In this document: piece by piece, positions 1 to 12,800 of the stretch
Layout of the letters: every line of letters begins with the position of its first letter
How positions within the stretch are numbered: the stretch's first letter is position 1
Source of the DNA: Colias croceus
Lineage: Eukaryota > Arthropoda > Insecta > Lepidoptera > Pieridae
Assembly (NCBI RefSeq): GCF_905220415.1
Contig: NC_059542.1
Coordinates: forward strand, 10,044,001 to 10,108,000
Reading direction: 5' to 3'
Length of the DNA stretch: 64,000 nt
Translations under genes and position numbers: made by a program
The notes under the pieces: model-generated
Seen by the model: the letters and a program-made list of their open reading frames with translations, nothing else
The model's database searches: none
What the model was told of the DNA's origin: nothing

Positions 1-5
1 CGTAA

Positions 6-338
6 GAAGTGAAACTTCTTTATGACCTTATTTTTCAAAAAATAATTTACTTGCATCTTTACAGAAATACGTCGAATTATGCGTGGTAGGGATAAGAAAA
101 AGATGGCGCGTAACGGAAAAAAATGTCACGCGTTGTGCGTAACGAAAAAATGTTACACTAAATTTACATGATTCAAGAAATCAATCAAATAAAAAAGAGC
201 GTGTGTGCCGAGCACAGGTGTCAGAAGTGAAACTTCTTTGGCAAGATTTAAAAATATCTACCAAATTAATCGCCTTACTCCATGACGTGACGTTGAAATT
301 TTACTTTTTTTCCAACCCCGTTAAAGAAGTTTCACTTC
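6..338. repeat. MITE-like element, copy 1 (GAAGTGAAACTTCTT ends)
   Basis: The stretch starts with GAAGTGAAACTTCTT and ends with the exact reverse complement AAGAAGTTTCACTTC. The same 15-bp word occurs a third time inside, near 224-238. A shorter copy lies at 6444-6621 and shares the internal blocks around 'ggtagggataagaaaaagat' and 'tttttccaacccc'. The end word is itself partly palindromic. No coding capacity is seen. It lies in an intron of the spaetzle-like gene, about 100 bp before an exon. The transposon superfamily was not assigned. Confidence 0.6.
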
Positions 339-439
339 AATAAATAGGAAAATCGCATTTACGTGGGTGACGCAGGCAGCAGCTAGTACTTACCTAGTTA
401 ATAATAATACTTATTTAATCTTTCTTCGTAATATTTCAG

Positions 440-3400
440 GCGATAACCATAGCAACCGTGGTGGGGGAGTGTGGGCCGCGGTTGAAATACACCTGGGGCG
501 ACGCTCTACAAGGCACAGATTGTCCAGGGCCAGATGGTACACCGTATCCTAGGTAAATTTATTTATATTACCGTTAACCTTTACCGTTTAATTTGGCCCA
601 ATATTAGCCCAATATTTCAAACAAACTGATTACGCAGATTATTAGTTAATCTCATATTATGAATAACATAAGTCCATACTTAGATAATATACTTATGGTA
701 AACTTTACATATTATATTAATGGACATTGGACGGACAGGTATATGTCTATTTCGATTTATAGAATTAGTTACTTTGTATCAATAATTATAAGTATCCAAA
801 CTCTAATAGCATTAGTTGAATTATTTAAAAATAATTATTAAACTTCTACTCGTCTTTGCTAAAGGTTAATATTAGGCATAAATAATAAATTCGTTACATT
901 CGCCTTCAACCGGTTCCATCGATCTCAAACGGGCCAAAACGCGTTTCCACCGGTCGAAAGCGACCCGAGAGTGATTACACTGCGCATTGATACTTGACTG
1001 TTATCATCCATCTCTGTCTTACAAATGAGTAATCGAGCAACCTCGCCAATGTTCGTACCATGTTCGTATCTAACAAGTTATAACGCAAGCCGGTTTCGTG
1101 TTACGAGCAATGTGTAGTTTGCTCGATTCAGTTCAGGGCAAAGTACGTTTTCACGCAAGTTTTATTCAAACAAATAGTGTGTAATAATAATATCTCTGTA
1201 AACATGTCCACAAAGGGCAATGTCACGAGGGAGGTATTCGATACGCATTTCAATGAACTTTTGAAAAGTAAAACCGCATTAAACACAGTCCAACTGACTA
1301 AAGCGAAATACTTACGCATAATTGAACAGGTGAAAGAAGCACATTCGAAAACACGGAAGACTGCTATGGATTACAGGCGAATCAAACGGTACAAAGTTTT
1401 ACCAACTCCATATGGTGAAAAATTATTTCATAACGGCGGCAACTTGTCACAGATGTTCGTAACACTGGATGAAGTGTATGATATTATACACGAATATCAC
1501 CTCAAATTGAATCACTGTGGAAAAAATCGTCTCGTCAGTGCTATCAAGCAGAAATACAGAAACGTCACAGCTGAATTCATTATACTTTATTTAAAACTGT
1601 GCAAAGGATGCAAGACGAAAGCGCAAAAAAACACGATGAAATCAAAGAGTAATAATACCACGGCAGATACAGCAGCTGCAGAGATATTATGTGAAGTTGG
1701 ATCAAGTCATCAAATGCCTATAGATAACTTAATTGACATACATTTCCAGGACGTAGCCGAAGACACAGATGCACAAGAGAATGTTTTCGATGAAGAAATT
1801 AAGACCTACCCGGAACAATTCTCCCGTGGTCAAATCGACATACTCAACGTAACGACCGTGCCGCACGAAGCGTATAAATATTTAATGGTGTATAGGAATC
1901 TAGTGACTAAGTTCATTCACTTGAAGCCATTAACATCTACAAGCGTCGAGGAAAGCGCTGACGCACTTTTATCGATATTCCTAGTATTTGGAGCGCCGAA
2001 TGTGTTACAATCACGAAATGGGTTGTCGGTATCGAAGCATATTTGTAAAAAAATATCTGGGATATGTCCTGAAATTAAAGTTGTATATGGAAAACCACAA
2101 AAAAATGGTGTGAAAGGGCATTCAAATAAAGATATATTGAAGTTGCTGCGTGATTTTTTAAAACAACACACGACAATGAAATGGCATCAAGCTATAAAGT
2201 TTGTACAAAACTCGTTGAATACTTCATTCGATATGAGCATTTGTAGAACGCCCAGTGAAGCAACTTTTGGCTCAAATCCTAAAGCCGGTCTTTTAGCAAT
2301 TCTTACTCAAAACGACTGTGATAATAATTTACAGAGCGAAGATGATTTGGTTCGAATGTTAGGCGAAAAGGACGCTGGCAATGTTTCCAATCAAATAATG
2401 CTGCAGGAATCCTTGATTCCAGCTTCATCTATTATAAAAATTGAAAACATGGATGGTGACGATGATGACGACGGCGATATTTTTTATAGTAATCTAAATT
2501 TTTAAAAATATAATTAAGAATATAAATAAAGGAAATGAAAGGAGTCGATCAAAGCAACATTTATTTTATTCTGTAAACATTTATTCGTACTAAGTACTTA
2601 GGTATATCTAATTTCATATCTAAATAAACCCCAATTAATATTTTTTTATTATTTAAAAATACATACTTAGTAGCTAATAAAACGAAAGACAGTACTTAAT
2701 TCACTTTGTGTCATACCTACCTACTTTAGAAGGTAAACTAAATTAGTCGAAGTAGGCCAATTGAGGTCCCGTTAAATTCGATACGTTTATTACAACCATG
2801 AGAACTTTCCCACTGCCGTGAACTGTAAAATAATGAACAATGTATTATCCAGTCACGATTATTTTCCCATAATACACTTCCAGCCTGCAATTTTAAAAGA
2901 ATGGCTCTTTTGCAATTTGGTTCATCGTTTAAATCTATGCCATCTAGTAGTGATTAGACGAACTAAATTGTTTGAGGAGGGCTTTTAGCAGTTCGTGATT
3001 TGATTGTAGATGGCGCTGATCTAAAATAATTTATTGTAATTGTTTTCAGGTGGTTTTCAGAAATACCTTATGTTAAAAATTGAATGTCGTTGTATTAATA
3101 ATAAGCATTGTTGAAAATAGTAAATTTTAACGAGTACGATCAAAATAAAAAACATGACGTATTAATTATTGTTTACATATTCACCGCTAGGTGGCATTAA
3201 ATAAAAAATTGCAATTTACCTAATAATTATTGGCGCGAAGCTTTAAAAATAGACAATAACAGCTATTAACATTACCTACAATAATTTTACACAGTATTAA
3301 GAACTCAAATAATATCATTATTCATTGTAATTTCAGGCATTTAGTGAATCGTGCATTAAAATCGGGACCATGGGGTCAATCGTCGCGACAAGGGCGCGTG

Positions 3401-4909
3401 GCGAGGACATTAGACCCGGCGCTCATGAGGAGAGCGTTGCTGGAAGCGCATAGCGGGTACTCGGAGGGCGCTATGAAACCACCTAATAATAGAACAGGTA
3501 ATGTTTTTGACGTGATAACGTCTTATAATTCGATAAAGCCGGCTGCACGCACGAAAAAACATGACTCATGCGGCGTTACCTCGCTCTGACTCATCTGAGG
3601 CGTTCCATGTAAGGCTTGAAGTGCGAGCGAGAGCGCGGAACGATCCACAAAGAAGCACAATCGGACGTTGTCACATTCAACTATCGTCAGTAAACCGACT
3701 TTACAGACAACCAATTTTTTGTATAAATACGCGCATAGAACCTGTAATTATGTTATATATTTTTATGAGTGTGCGTGTGTACCCACACTATATTACACAC
3801 ATTGTACATAAATAATTAAGAATTATTGATACTAAGATAAACGAGTACCTAAAAGAAAGACCGCTGGGCAGGATTTGAACCCACCAATCTTTTATTATTT
3901 TTAATCTGATCAATTTATTTAAAAAAACCTTACAAAAAAGATCCATATGTTTCAGAACACGCATAAATTATTAGCTTCACGTGAAACCGACTCTTATAGG
4001 TTCGATTTTGACTCACTTTTAACAGACAGATATTTTAATTCAATCTATGTAGACTAGGTCACAAGGATCGGCGACAATACAATAATTTCATGAGCATTTT
4101 CGACCATTTATTAAAGCGTGCTTTTAATTTTTTTTAACTTTATTATATTCCCCTAGCACGAGCAACAAACCTCCCCGGTGTACCCACAAACACGTGCGGG
4201 GGGACCCGCCTCTGCCGGACGCGGTACAACACAACCGCGCCGATGTACGGCGTGTCCCTCACTTCGGGGCAACCGGTGACGATTGTACAAAAGTTCCCGG
4301 ATTTATTGCAGCAAGTGGTTTTTGAAGTTTGCGAGTAAGTTGAAAGTTTTTTTTTTGCTCTAAATTGATGTTTATGAATCTAGATTTATTAATTTGTTCA
4401 GTGGTTCTTATATCTAACAAGTGCGTAGCTTTAGTTAAAAATTGCAAAAATTATGCAGATATTATTAGTTATACGATGGAAAAAAAGTCTAAAAAAATAA
4501 TCCTAAATGTATTATTTTTTTCGATCGATGTAGAGCAACAACTCAGATCGAGACTATGGTTTAATTTCGCAAAATAAGCTTATATTAACAATATTTTTTT
4601 TAATTACTAAATGTGGCAGAGCACAGAATTAGTTATTTTAATTTTTAATACAAAATTTTTACGATAAATTTGTTGAACAATTCTTTGCTCTACCAACGTC
4701 AAATATTTCTACAATCGTTTTCAACCGAAAATTTTAATAATTCACATTTTCTTCACAGATCGAGCGAATGTTCAGTAGTCCGTGGTTCCTGCACACAAAC
4801 ATACGTACCCTATTTATTCTTAGTTCTACCTTTAGGGCCTGTGACCCTTACAGGGCAAGATTATGTACTGGTCGAATCCGGGTGTGTTTGTAGACCAGAC
4901 CCTATCTAG
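440..4909 (+). CDS. spz4: Spaetzle-like cystine-knot cytokine (spaetzle 4 type), last four exons
   Basis: Four exons join in phase: 440-552, 3337-3497, 4157-4334 and 4759-4909 (stop TAG 4907-4909), all with AG acceptors and GT donors. The peptide lacks a start, so the gene begins left of the window. The last two exons encode a Cys-rich C-terminal domain with TCGGTRLC, APMYGVSLTSGQPVTIVQKF, VCESSEC, GSCTQTYVPYLFLVLPLGPV and ESGCVCRPDP, which is the pattern of the Spaetzle NGF-like cystine knot. In known Spaetzle proteins this domain is released by proteolysis and binds Toll-family receptors outside the cell. The first two exons encode a basic, low-complexity pro-region and are assigned to the gene only by matching splice phase. 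Assignment to member 4, rather than another Spaetzle, is from memory of the family. Intron 553-3336 hosts an integrase-derived gene. Confidence 0.75.
1204..2505 (+). CDS. Integrase-derived protein, KRBA2-like; catalytic triad degraded
   Basis: One uninterrupted frame of 433 codons starts at the ATG in aacatgtcc (an in-frame GTG 27 bp upstream is unlikely). Residues ~5-80 are a basic N-terminal region with YRRIKRYKVL. Residues ~95-136 form an integrase zinc-binding HHCC module (H96 or H99, H104, C133, C136). An acidic insert follows at ~160-205, then an RNase-H-fold integrase core at ~208-365 (GQIDIL, YRNLVTKFIHLKPL, FGAPNVLQS, KWHQAIKFVQNSLN). This order matches the arthropod proteins annotated KRAB-A domain-containing 2-like. 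The first catalytic Asp (D212) is kept. The usual SDNG is SRNG (R271), and the block holding the catalytic Glu is shortened to KGHSNKDI. DNA strand transfer is therefore unlikely. The C-terminus is acidic (MDGDDDDDGDIF). It lies in an intron of the spaetzle-like gene on the same strand. Confidence 0.75.
   Translation: MSTKGNVTREVFDTHFNELLKSKTALNTVQLTKAKYLRIIEQVKEAHSKTRKTAMDYRRIKRYKVLPTPYGEKLFHNGGNLSQMFVTLDEVYDIIHEYHLKLNHCGKNRLVSAIKQKYRNVTAEFIILYLKLCKGCKTKAQKNTMKSKSNNTTADTAAAEILCEVGSSHQMPIDNLIDIHFQDVAEDTDAQENVFDEEIKTYPEQFSRGQIDILNVTTVPHEAYKYLMVYRNLVTKFIHLKPLTSTSVEESADALLSIFLVFGAPNVLQSRNGLSVSKHICKKISGICPEIKVVYGKPQKNGVKGHSNKDILKLLRDFLKQHTTMKWHQAIKFVQNSLNTSFDMSICRTPSEATFGSNPKAGLLAILTQNDCDNNLQSEDDLVRMLGEKDAGNVSNQIMLQESLIPASSIIKIENMDGDDDDDGDIFYSNLNF
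2525..2530 (+). terminator. AATAAA polyadenylation signal
   Basis: An AATAAA hexamer lies 19 bp after the stop codon of the integrase-derived gene. This suggests it makes its own transcript rather than being passive intron sequence. Confidence 0.5.
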
Positions 4910-6443
4910 ATATCTTTAGATATAAAAGTTAGTCCATTTTTCAGGTTTTGACTGTCTTATCTTATTGTACTTTAAAACTGGTGAAATGGGATTAAAATTT
5001 GTGATTTTTAATCCTGTTTCACTTACCTTGTAACTTTGCGGCATTTATTTGTAAGGGATCAGAATATATTGACAGATACTACATAATGTGGTCTTCAAAA
5101 TACAAAATATTAAATTAATTTTATTAATAAATCTGATTAGAGAAGGTGGTTACAACACATTGCTAACTTTCTATAAAACAGGAAATTTGATGTTTTGTCG
5201 ATATCCTGTTAATAATTTAAACATTCAAAAATCAAAAGTCTTATACTTAGAGGCTTATAGTGCAGTGAATAAGAATTTCTCGTTATTATTTTAAGTAGAA
5301 TTTTTACATTACGATATAAATGAATACAGTTATTTTATCTGTTATTTAAATAAATACTGTCATGATGACATTTCCCGCTTATCTTAACGTCAAATAGTTA
5401 AAACCTTTGTATTTATTGTCTACAAGGATCTATGTATTATAAATTCAAACTAGGTTTAAAAAAATATTTACGTAGATAACTAAATAAAATTAATGGGACC
5501 AATTTTATTTAATAATTTTATTTTTAATTACCCAGACATGCATTTAAAAATATTCCTTCCATATATTCTGTATTATTACAATTGATTTTAATTTTTATTG
5601 TATAAAAGTTAGGTAATATATTATACATATCTATAAAATTATTTACATCTTAATATAGACTGAATGTAGGTATTTTTGTTAAATTATTAAAATAGTTTTA
5701 TATATTTATTTTCCTTGTGATAGTTCATAAATGTATATCTTAAGTTATAACTGTTAACAAAAGCATCGAATTATTGTGAGAATAAAGAAATTTAAAAAAA
5801 AAATATTTTGTATTATTTGACTCTACATTATTATGCTGTGTTCCTTTTTAATACCACTAGTTTTATGAATGTACCTAACTGATGATTTCTAATTTTCCTG
5901 AATTAATATTATTTTCATATCTGACTTAGTTAATCTCGTGATATATCAAAAGTACCTACGCAATATTAAAATAGGTTATTTTCAAAGTTTGTGCGTTGGT
6001 TAACGTGCCTTCACAACAGAGTTGTTGATATTTTCCGAGTAAACCTTAAAGATGGAGGGTTGGTAAAATATACAAAGATTTATTTTTTAAATTTTATTTT
6101 ATTTTTATATCACAATTTGATCTTCAACAATTCAATATCTAAAAAGTAAAATCGCAATACGAAGCGTAAAGAGCCATTGGCAAGTGTAAATTCAATCTTG
6201 TTTCATAGAAATAGATGTGATATTTAAATAAACATTAAATATTTTTATACATAACATACAAAATCTTTAGGACTTAGAATCAAATCTTAATCTAATAGGT
6301 CGCAACTAGAAGCTAATACTTTCTACATTAACAATATCTACGGAAGAAAACGTGTATGCAGTATACGTATAGGGTTGAAAAATGTAGTACCATAAAAAAA
6401 CATTAAGTAAAAAATGTGTGCGTGTACTAGTGTACACACGTAA
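4910..6443 (+). other. Spaetzle-like 3' untranslated region and spacer
   Basis: AT-rich sequence with no credible coding frame. The first AATAAA that looks useful for the spaetzle-like transcript is at 5781-5786, giving a 3' UTR of about 0.9 kb. After it I see only spacer up to the second MITE copy. Confidence 0.35.
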
Positions 6444-6621
6444 GAAGTGAAACTTCTTTATGATCTTATTTTTCAAAAAATAATTTACAACTTTACAGAA
6501 ATACGTCAAATCACGCGTGGTAGGGATAAGAAAAAGATGGCGCGTAACGGAAAAATGTCAAGCGTAACGAAAAATTGTTACACTAAATTTTTTTCCAACC
6601 CCGATAAAGAAGTTTCACTTC
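6444..6621. repeat. MITE-like element, copy 2 (GAAGTGAAACTTCTT ends)
   Basis: Same inverted ends as the element at 6-338, with the same order of internal blocks, but about 155 bp shorter because the middle is missing. It sits between the convergent spaetzle-like and cuticular protein genes. Confidence 0.6.
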
Positions 6622-6888
6622 AATAATACGTGATTTAAAAATACAAAGAAACAAACATTATACGAATTATGGTGTGGTATAGTTAGCGAATAAAGAATTA
6701 ATTACGAAGTGAAAATATCTATAAAAATACTTATATAGGAACATATTACACAGATTGTAAAGTATTTTGTAACTGGCAATCAAAAAAAGCGAAACAGATA
6801 ATCATTTGGATAAAGAACATAGAGAACAATAAACATGAAGCCGTAGACATTGTTCGATGATTCTAGAATGTTCTAGAATATTCTAGAA

Positions 6889-9800
6889 TTATTCGTAACG
6901 GTAGTACTGTTGTTGGTGGGGGTTCGGCCGAGGTTGCGCGGCTTGTTGCACCTGTGGTTGGGGTTGCGCTACATGTTGCGCTACATGCTGCTCTTGGAAT
7001 TGAGGCTTTGGCGTGGGGATTTTGACTACGATGTCTGTAGGTTTGCGGGACACCTGAAAATATTAAGTACGATATAAATTAGCTAATTTCTCTATACCTG
7101 GAGACATCTTTTGAGTCAAAAAAGATTTTCAAAAATGAAGATGCAGTAGATATTCTTACAAGTGGACTACTGAGTACTAGTATTTTAAAATATTAATAGA
7201 CAATCGAATCTGCAACTGGTTCGTTCAGCTGATAGGTTTCGGCAAAGGAAATACCTTGTCGAAACCTTTCAGCTGAACCAACCAGTTGCGAAATCGGTTA
7301 CGAAATCTGGATAACCTATTTCTCTTATTTCAAAGGCAAGATAAATAAAATTACTACCTTAGAATTAAATTAGGAATTCATTGAGACATAAAACTACATA
7401 ATCAAAATTAAACCAAGTTTACCTCAGCCTTGAAGCCCTCTTTAGGGTCAGCGGTGTAGGTGACAGTTCTGATGAAACCATCGCTGTCTACCACAGAGTA
7501 GGAGCCCTTGATGACGTCACCGTCTCTCTGTTCTTTGCGGTTTTGGTAGTTGGTGAACTGGTCATCGTTGACGTCGAAACCGAATTGGTAAGAAGGATTG
7601 GCCTGTAAGTAAAGGAAAGATTGGTGAGTATTATAAGAGCCTATATAATATTATACAGTTAAAGTATTAGAATAGAAATTATAGTAGCTGTAGTATAGTA
7701 GAGTTAGTAGAGAATTTTTATCTCAATTAATTGTGAAAAGTGTAGAAATTAGTATTAAAGTAAAGGACACCAAAGATATTTAAGGTGTTAAGGATTCAAT
7801 ACAATTCTACTTATAGCTTTTTGTATAAAACTACTTTTTCAATTACACATGATATGCTTAACAATTCATTTAATATACAAATACATGTTATACAAACTAG
7901 TGTTACAAATTAACAATAGTTTGCGAATATCTCAGACACATACGTCCAACGTAATTCTGCATCAGTACCACGGGATCGAATGATCTACTTTCACTCGAAA
8001 CTCGCTTTAAACACGTTCTCTAAAAGCATATAAATGGAGCAATGTGTGAGGAAACCAGATCAAGTGATCCGCACGTGATCAATGTTCTTAAACTTTGGTT
8101 ATGTAAACGTGTAATTCAAGAATTTTGAGATAGTGGACAGTTTTCAGGAACGAGACATTTAAGCAAGCCTTTACTCAACTGTCGTTGGATGGTCCTTTGA
8201 AGCACCTCAATGAAGAACCTTTAGGGATTATGTGTACACCTCATAACGCGAAGATTTAACAATCTATTATGGTTGATGTTGACGCAAACGCAGTAAAAAC
8301 CATCATGCCAATAAAATCTGACAGTTTTTATCCGACGCCCCCAATAACGTCGGAAGTCTATTCGTAGCTCATGTTTTTTTTTCTTTTATTGTTATATTAT
8401 TTTTATCACGTGAATAGTCGTATCTTGTAACATGTTTGTTGTCATGACAAATACAAGTTTTGCATTACTTATGTCTGCAAAGTATTGTATAATGCAACTG
8501 TGCCAAAACGATTTGCAGCGGTCAACCTGTACGGCGGTGAAATGTTGAGAAATTGCAATTGGTCAAAATTGCCTGGACGTAACCAGTTTACTTATTCAAC
8601 CTGAGATTGTTTTTGTACTACTATTTTATTGGGTAAATAAAGAGCAAGTAAAGAGCTCTATATTCCCTAGTAACACCATGATGTAATTTACTAGCGAATT
8701 TCTTACTGACTGACAGCTTCTAGCATGAAATTAAGAATAATTTAATTTCGCGTCGTTGTTCAGAAGTAACACTTGTACTAACAAGTATCTAATGAATGAA
8801 GACGGCACTGTAACCACTTTAAAACTATTACTCACGTCAAATTATTCAATATTCAGGCCTTTCCTCTCTCTGAGGTTGGGGTCTGTATTGTGGCTGCAGC
8901 TTCTAATACTTACAACTGTCCAATGTTTGTCAAAGCACTGTCACCATTTTACAACTAGCACTTACGTCAAAGTCTTCAGGCCTTTCCGCTCTCTGTGGTT
9001 GGGGTCTGTATTGTGACTGTAGTTGGTCCTGATGTTGGTACTGCTCATAAGTGTCCAAAGTATGTAGATTTAAGGGCGCTTTACAACTAGTACTCACGTC
9101 AAAGTCTTCAGGCCTCTCTTCTCTTTGGGCTTGCGGTCTGTATTGTGGCTGTGGTTGCGGCTGTGGCTGTGGCTGAGCCTGGTACTGTGGCTGTGGTTGG
9201 TACTGTGGCTGCGCCTGGTATTGCTGGCGGGGCTGGTACTGCTCTTCACTTGGGACGTTGTATGGCTGGAGGAAGGGAAAAAAGATGTGTATACTGGAGT
9301 CTCCTTAACATTTCTGATTTATTTTCAAACAAATAAATGCACCTAGGTAAAGAACCGAGGGAAGTCTTTGTTGTGATAAAGCTCTAAAAATAAATATAAG
9401 GAGAGTTTACTTCCTCATAAATACATTAAATTTTGATTTTTTACCTTTTTAAAAATAGAATGAATTGACCCTTGGGAATTTTTTTCAAATTTTTGACTAT
9501 TAAATTAGCAAGTCTGTAAAGTCATAAGTTTCCATCGCTACAAAATTTCTTAAATACAGTTATATTGTTTAAAGTATTGTCTGCTTAGTTAGAACTTAAT
9601 TTTTAACAAACTTAATTTCCTTACCAATCTAGCTGGCGCAGGCGCAGCTTGTGGTATGTGTTGTGGACGTTGTGCGTGCTGTTGACCTTGGCCGATGTAC
9701 TGTCTTAATAGATGAGGGGGTATGCCTTCTTCCTGCTGGTAGAAATATATTCTTAGAAATAGTTTTTTATTTAGGTAGAGGAGGTAGTGGAGCAGACACA

Positions 9801-12800
9801 TGATCGTAAGTGATCAGCGTGGTTTCTTATTTATGGTTGAGTAAACTATCTCACATTTTTGCACTAGTTTGAAATAAATAGTATAATATAGGTAAAACTT
9901 AAGAGTACAACAGGCATTTTCATGGATTATGGGATGCAACCCTATGTACGTATTTAAGGATTTTTTTCTAGATTGGAAGTAAAGGTAGGTCAAGAAAGTG
10001 ATGACAATTATGTTAAATGATTAATTATTATTGATTAATCTTTAACCATTCCTTTTCTATATAAGATGTACGAAAATCTGGTTATATATTTTATTTAAAA
10101 ACTACTTTCTACGATTCCAAACTACTTAGAATGAACATGTTATAATTAATAGTAGATGGATATCAATTAAAGTAATTTATTCAATATCGAATGTAAACTG
10201 TAGGCCTAGACGTGAAATTATAGCAATTAACATAGTAATTACATCAACACGTTCTTGTGTTTCCTATGCGTATAATCTATGATGATCATCTAAACCACAT
10301 AATCTAGGGATTAGGGATGTGGTCGCGGAAGAATTCCAACCAATACCCGCGGCCCCATCATTAAAGCGGCTCGACGGAACACAGTGGGGTTTTAGTCGGT
10401 AGGAATCCGACATAACCCACGGCTCCTTCCCCGGGGGCAGTGGGTATCTTTGGAAGATTTCCCCACTATAAAAAAAAGGGATTAGGGATGTGATGTGCAT
10501 CTTCTGTGAGAACTATACCTACATAATTAAATCAAATATTTTTATACATTAAAAAGTGCATTTAGATTTTAAATAAGTCCTAAATATTTGCTCTTCTCTC
10601 TTACGTCAATCTTAATGTCAAATGACTGAAAGTTGTAAGTCACAAAAGAATTTCTATGCTCGATATAATTAACCTCAAAATATAGTTATGTAACTTGAAC
10701 CAGTTATGCTTGTTAACTAAATCGGGTTAGCCTAGTCTACGGTTATGTAATAAGTGGGACTATAGTTATAATTTGATTAATTTTTATTAATTGGTCTTGT
10801 ATATGACGTTGACATGCGATGTGACGTGATTCGTGAGTTGAATGCAGTGTTATAATAGTTATTAGTTAATTAGGGATCTGAATATTGTTACTTATTTTTT
10901 AATATATTGCTTTATAATAAAGTGACTCATTAATTAAATAAAAAATATTGTTGACATTATGATTTATTGGAGATGAAATGATTTTTTTTGAAATAATTCG
11001 ATGGAATTAATAATTTGATTAGTAATTATTGGAATCTTGATAAACTGTTAAAAAGTTTAACGATATACAAAAAATGCAGTTAAAACTAAAAATAACTTTA
11101 AATTTCATAATATATTATGTATTTTTAAATTGTTTAAAATGTGTAGCAAATTAAATGCAGTTTCTTGCGAATAAAAGTGAAAACTGAAATGCAGTGATTA
11201 CTATGCGTGTGAGGAGGTTCCGATTGTCTGATAAGCACAAACTTTCACGACAATTTTGTTCATTGAACTTGATCACGCAATATTTGCTTTGTGTACTATT
11301 TTGTAATAGTCGTATAGCGGAAGTACATAATGGTAACTTATAAAACTTTAAATTAGTTAAATTATCTATATTATGTTCTACAAAAATTAGGTATATTTAT
11401 AGCTTTTATTCATAAGTAATTTTTAAACAAAATTTTGCAGATTTTTGAATAAAAAAAATCCAATAAGTTTTCTTTAGTTAACAGCTTATGCTGAGATAGA
11501 GATTACAGATTACAGCTTACGATTAGATAAAGATAAATATTATGTAATTTATAGACTGTTATATATTATTCATAGTTTACAAGGTCATTAAAAAATTAAT
11601 ACAAAATTGATGTTGATATACGAACTTCTTTAGCAGAATAAGTGTATTTGTTTGTATAGCTAATAAATACATTAATTTCCAACAAATATTCTGCGAATAT
11701 AGGATAATGTAAGACAAAAAAAATGTTTTATTTCTATAAAAGTCTACTGGTAGTATTAATAAACTTGTGGGATTTAAAAGGATAGGAAGTGTAAATTTAT
11801 AATATTGACTGTAAATAGTTTAACTCGAAACAATTGATAGTGGCTTTTTAACCTGCGTAATTTTATGTATTAATACTAGAAAAATAATTATACATGAAAC
11901 ATTTTCTCGGCACAATAATTAAGTAAAATTATAAAATTGCATTGTTGGCAAGGATGCAAGCAATTTGTTTTAAAGATGGCACTCCTTGTTTCCTCTTACT
12001 GAACACATCTTAGAAAAGGCATTTGTAATAATTATTTTCTATTTTATCTTTAAACTCTACATACAATGGTATCTCACACATTGAATGAAAATATTTACCA
12101 TATCGCACCTTCGGTAGAACAAGGGCACAATTACAGTTTTTGCAATTTTACAGGAGAGCCATTTTAAGATATTTGTAGTACTTAATGTGGTCTAGCTATG
12201 ATAATAATTTTTTTATGGTTGTTCTGCTTTGTATGACATAAACTATATACTATATTCTTTTAGGTGTATCGTTTACAAATATTAAAAACTGCTAGTTTTT
12301 TTTTAATAATATTTTTTTCTTAAGTAGGTGTACATTTGTGCCCTTGTTCCACCAACAAGAAAATTAATTTGTAAATATGGCCATATCTAAAGCTTTAAGT
12401 TAATAATTTTGGAATGATAATAACGTGTTTTTTTGTATAAATGTTTTATTTTCTTAAACACTTTAGAAAGCCGCAGTACTTTATCACAAAAATAGAGATC
12501 AAAACTTACTAATCAGCCATTACACATCTTCAACAATCTGAAACTATTATGTTTCCTAGCAAAATTCTTTGGAATCGCTTTAAAAATTGGAATAATATTA
12601 TATTAAGATAACAGAACAAGAAAGAATCATAATTCAATTCCTTGACATTAAATAATTCCTCCTTTTTCGAGGCATTTTTTATAAGGCTTATGTATTCTGC
12701 CGGAGTGCATATTGATATTGGGCCAGCTTTTTTTGCACGTTTTACATTCCAGAATGGACGGCATCGGCTTTATGCTGGGTCCCCTAATTTATGTATGATC

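Noticed and set aside
367..552. 61-codon frame reading through 367-552
   Set aside because: It begins before a good acceptor (tttcag at 439) and stops at the donor. The other frame, starting at 440, joins in phase to exon 3337-3497.
9125..9346. Plus-strand Leu/Trp/Val-rich frames over the cuticular linker exon
   Set aside because: They are the antisense of the CAG/CCA-rich exon; the minus strand has matching splice sites and phase.
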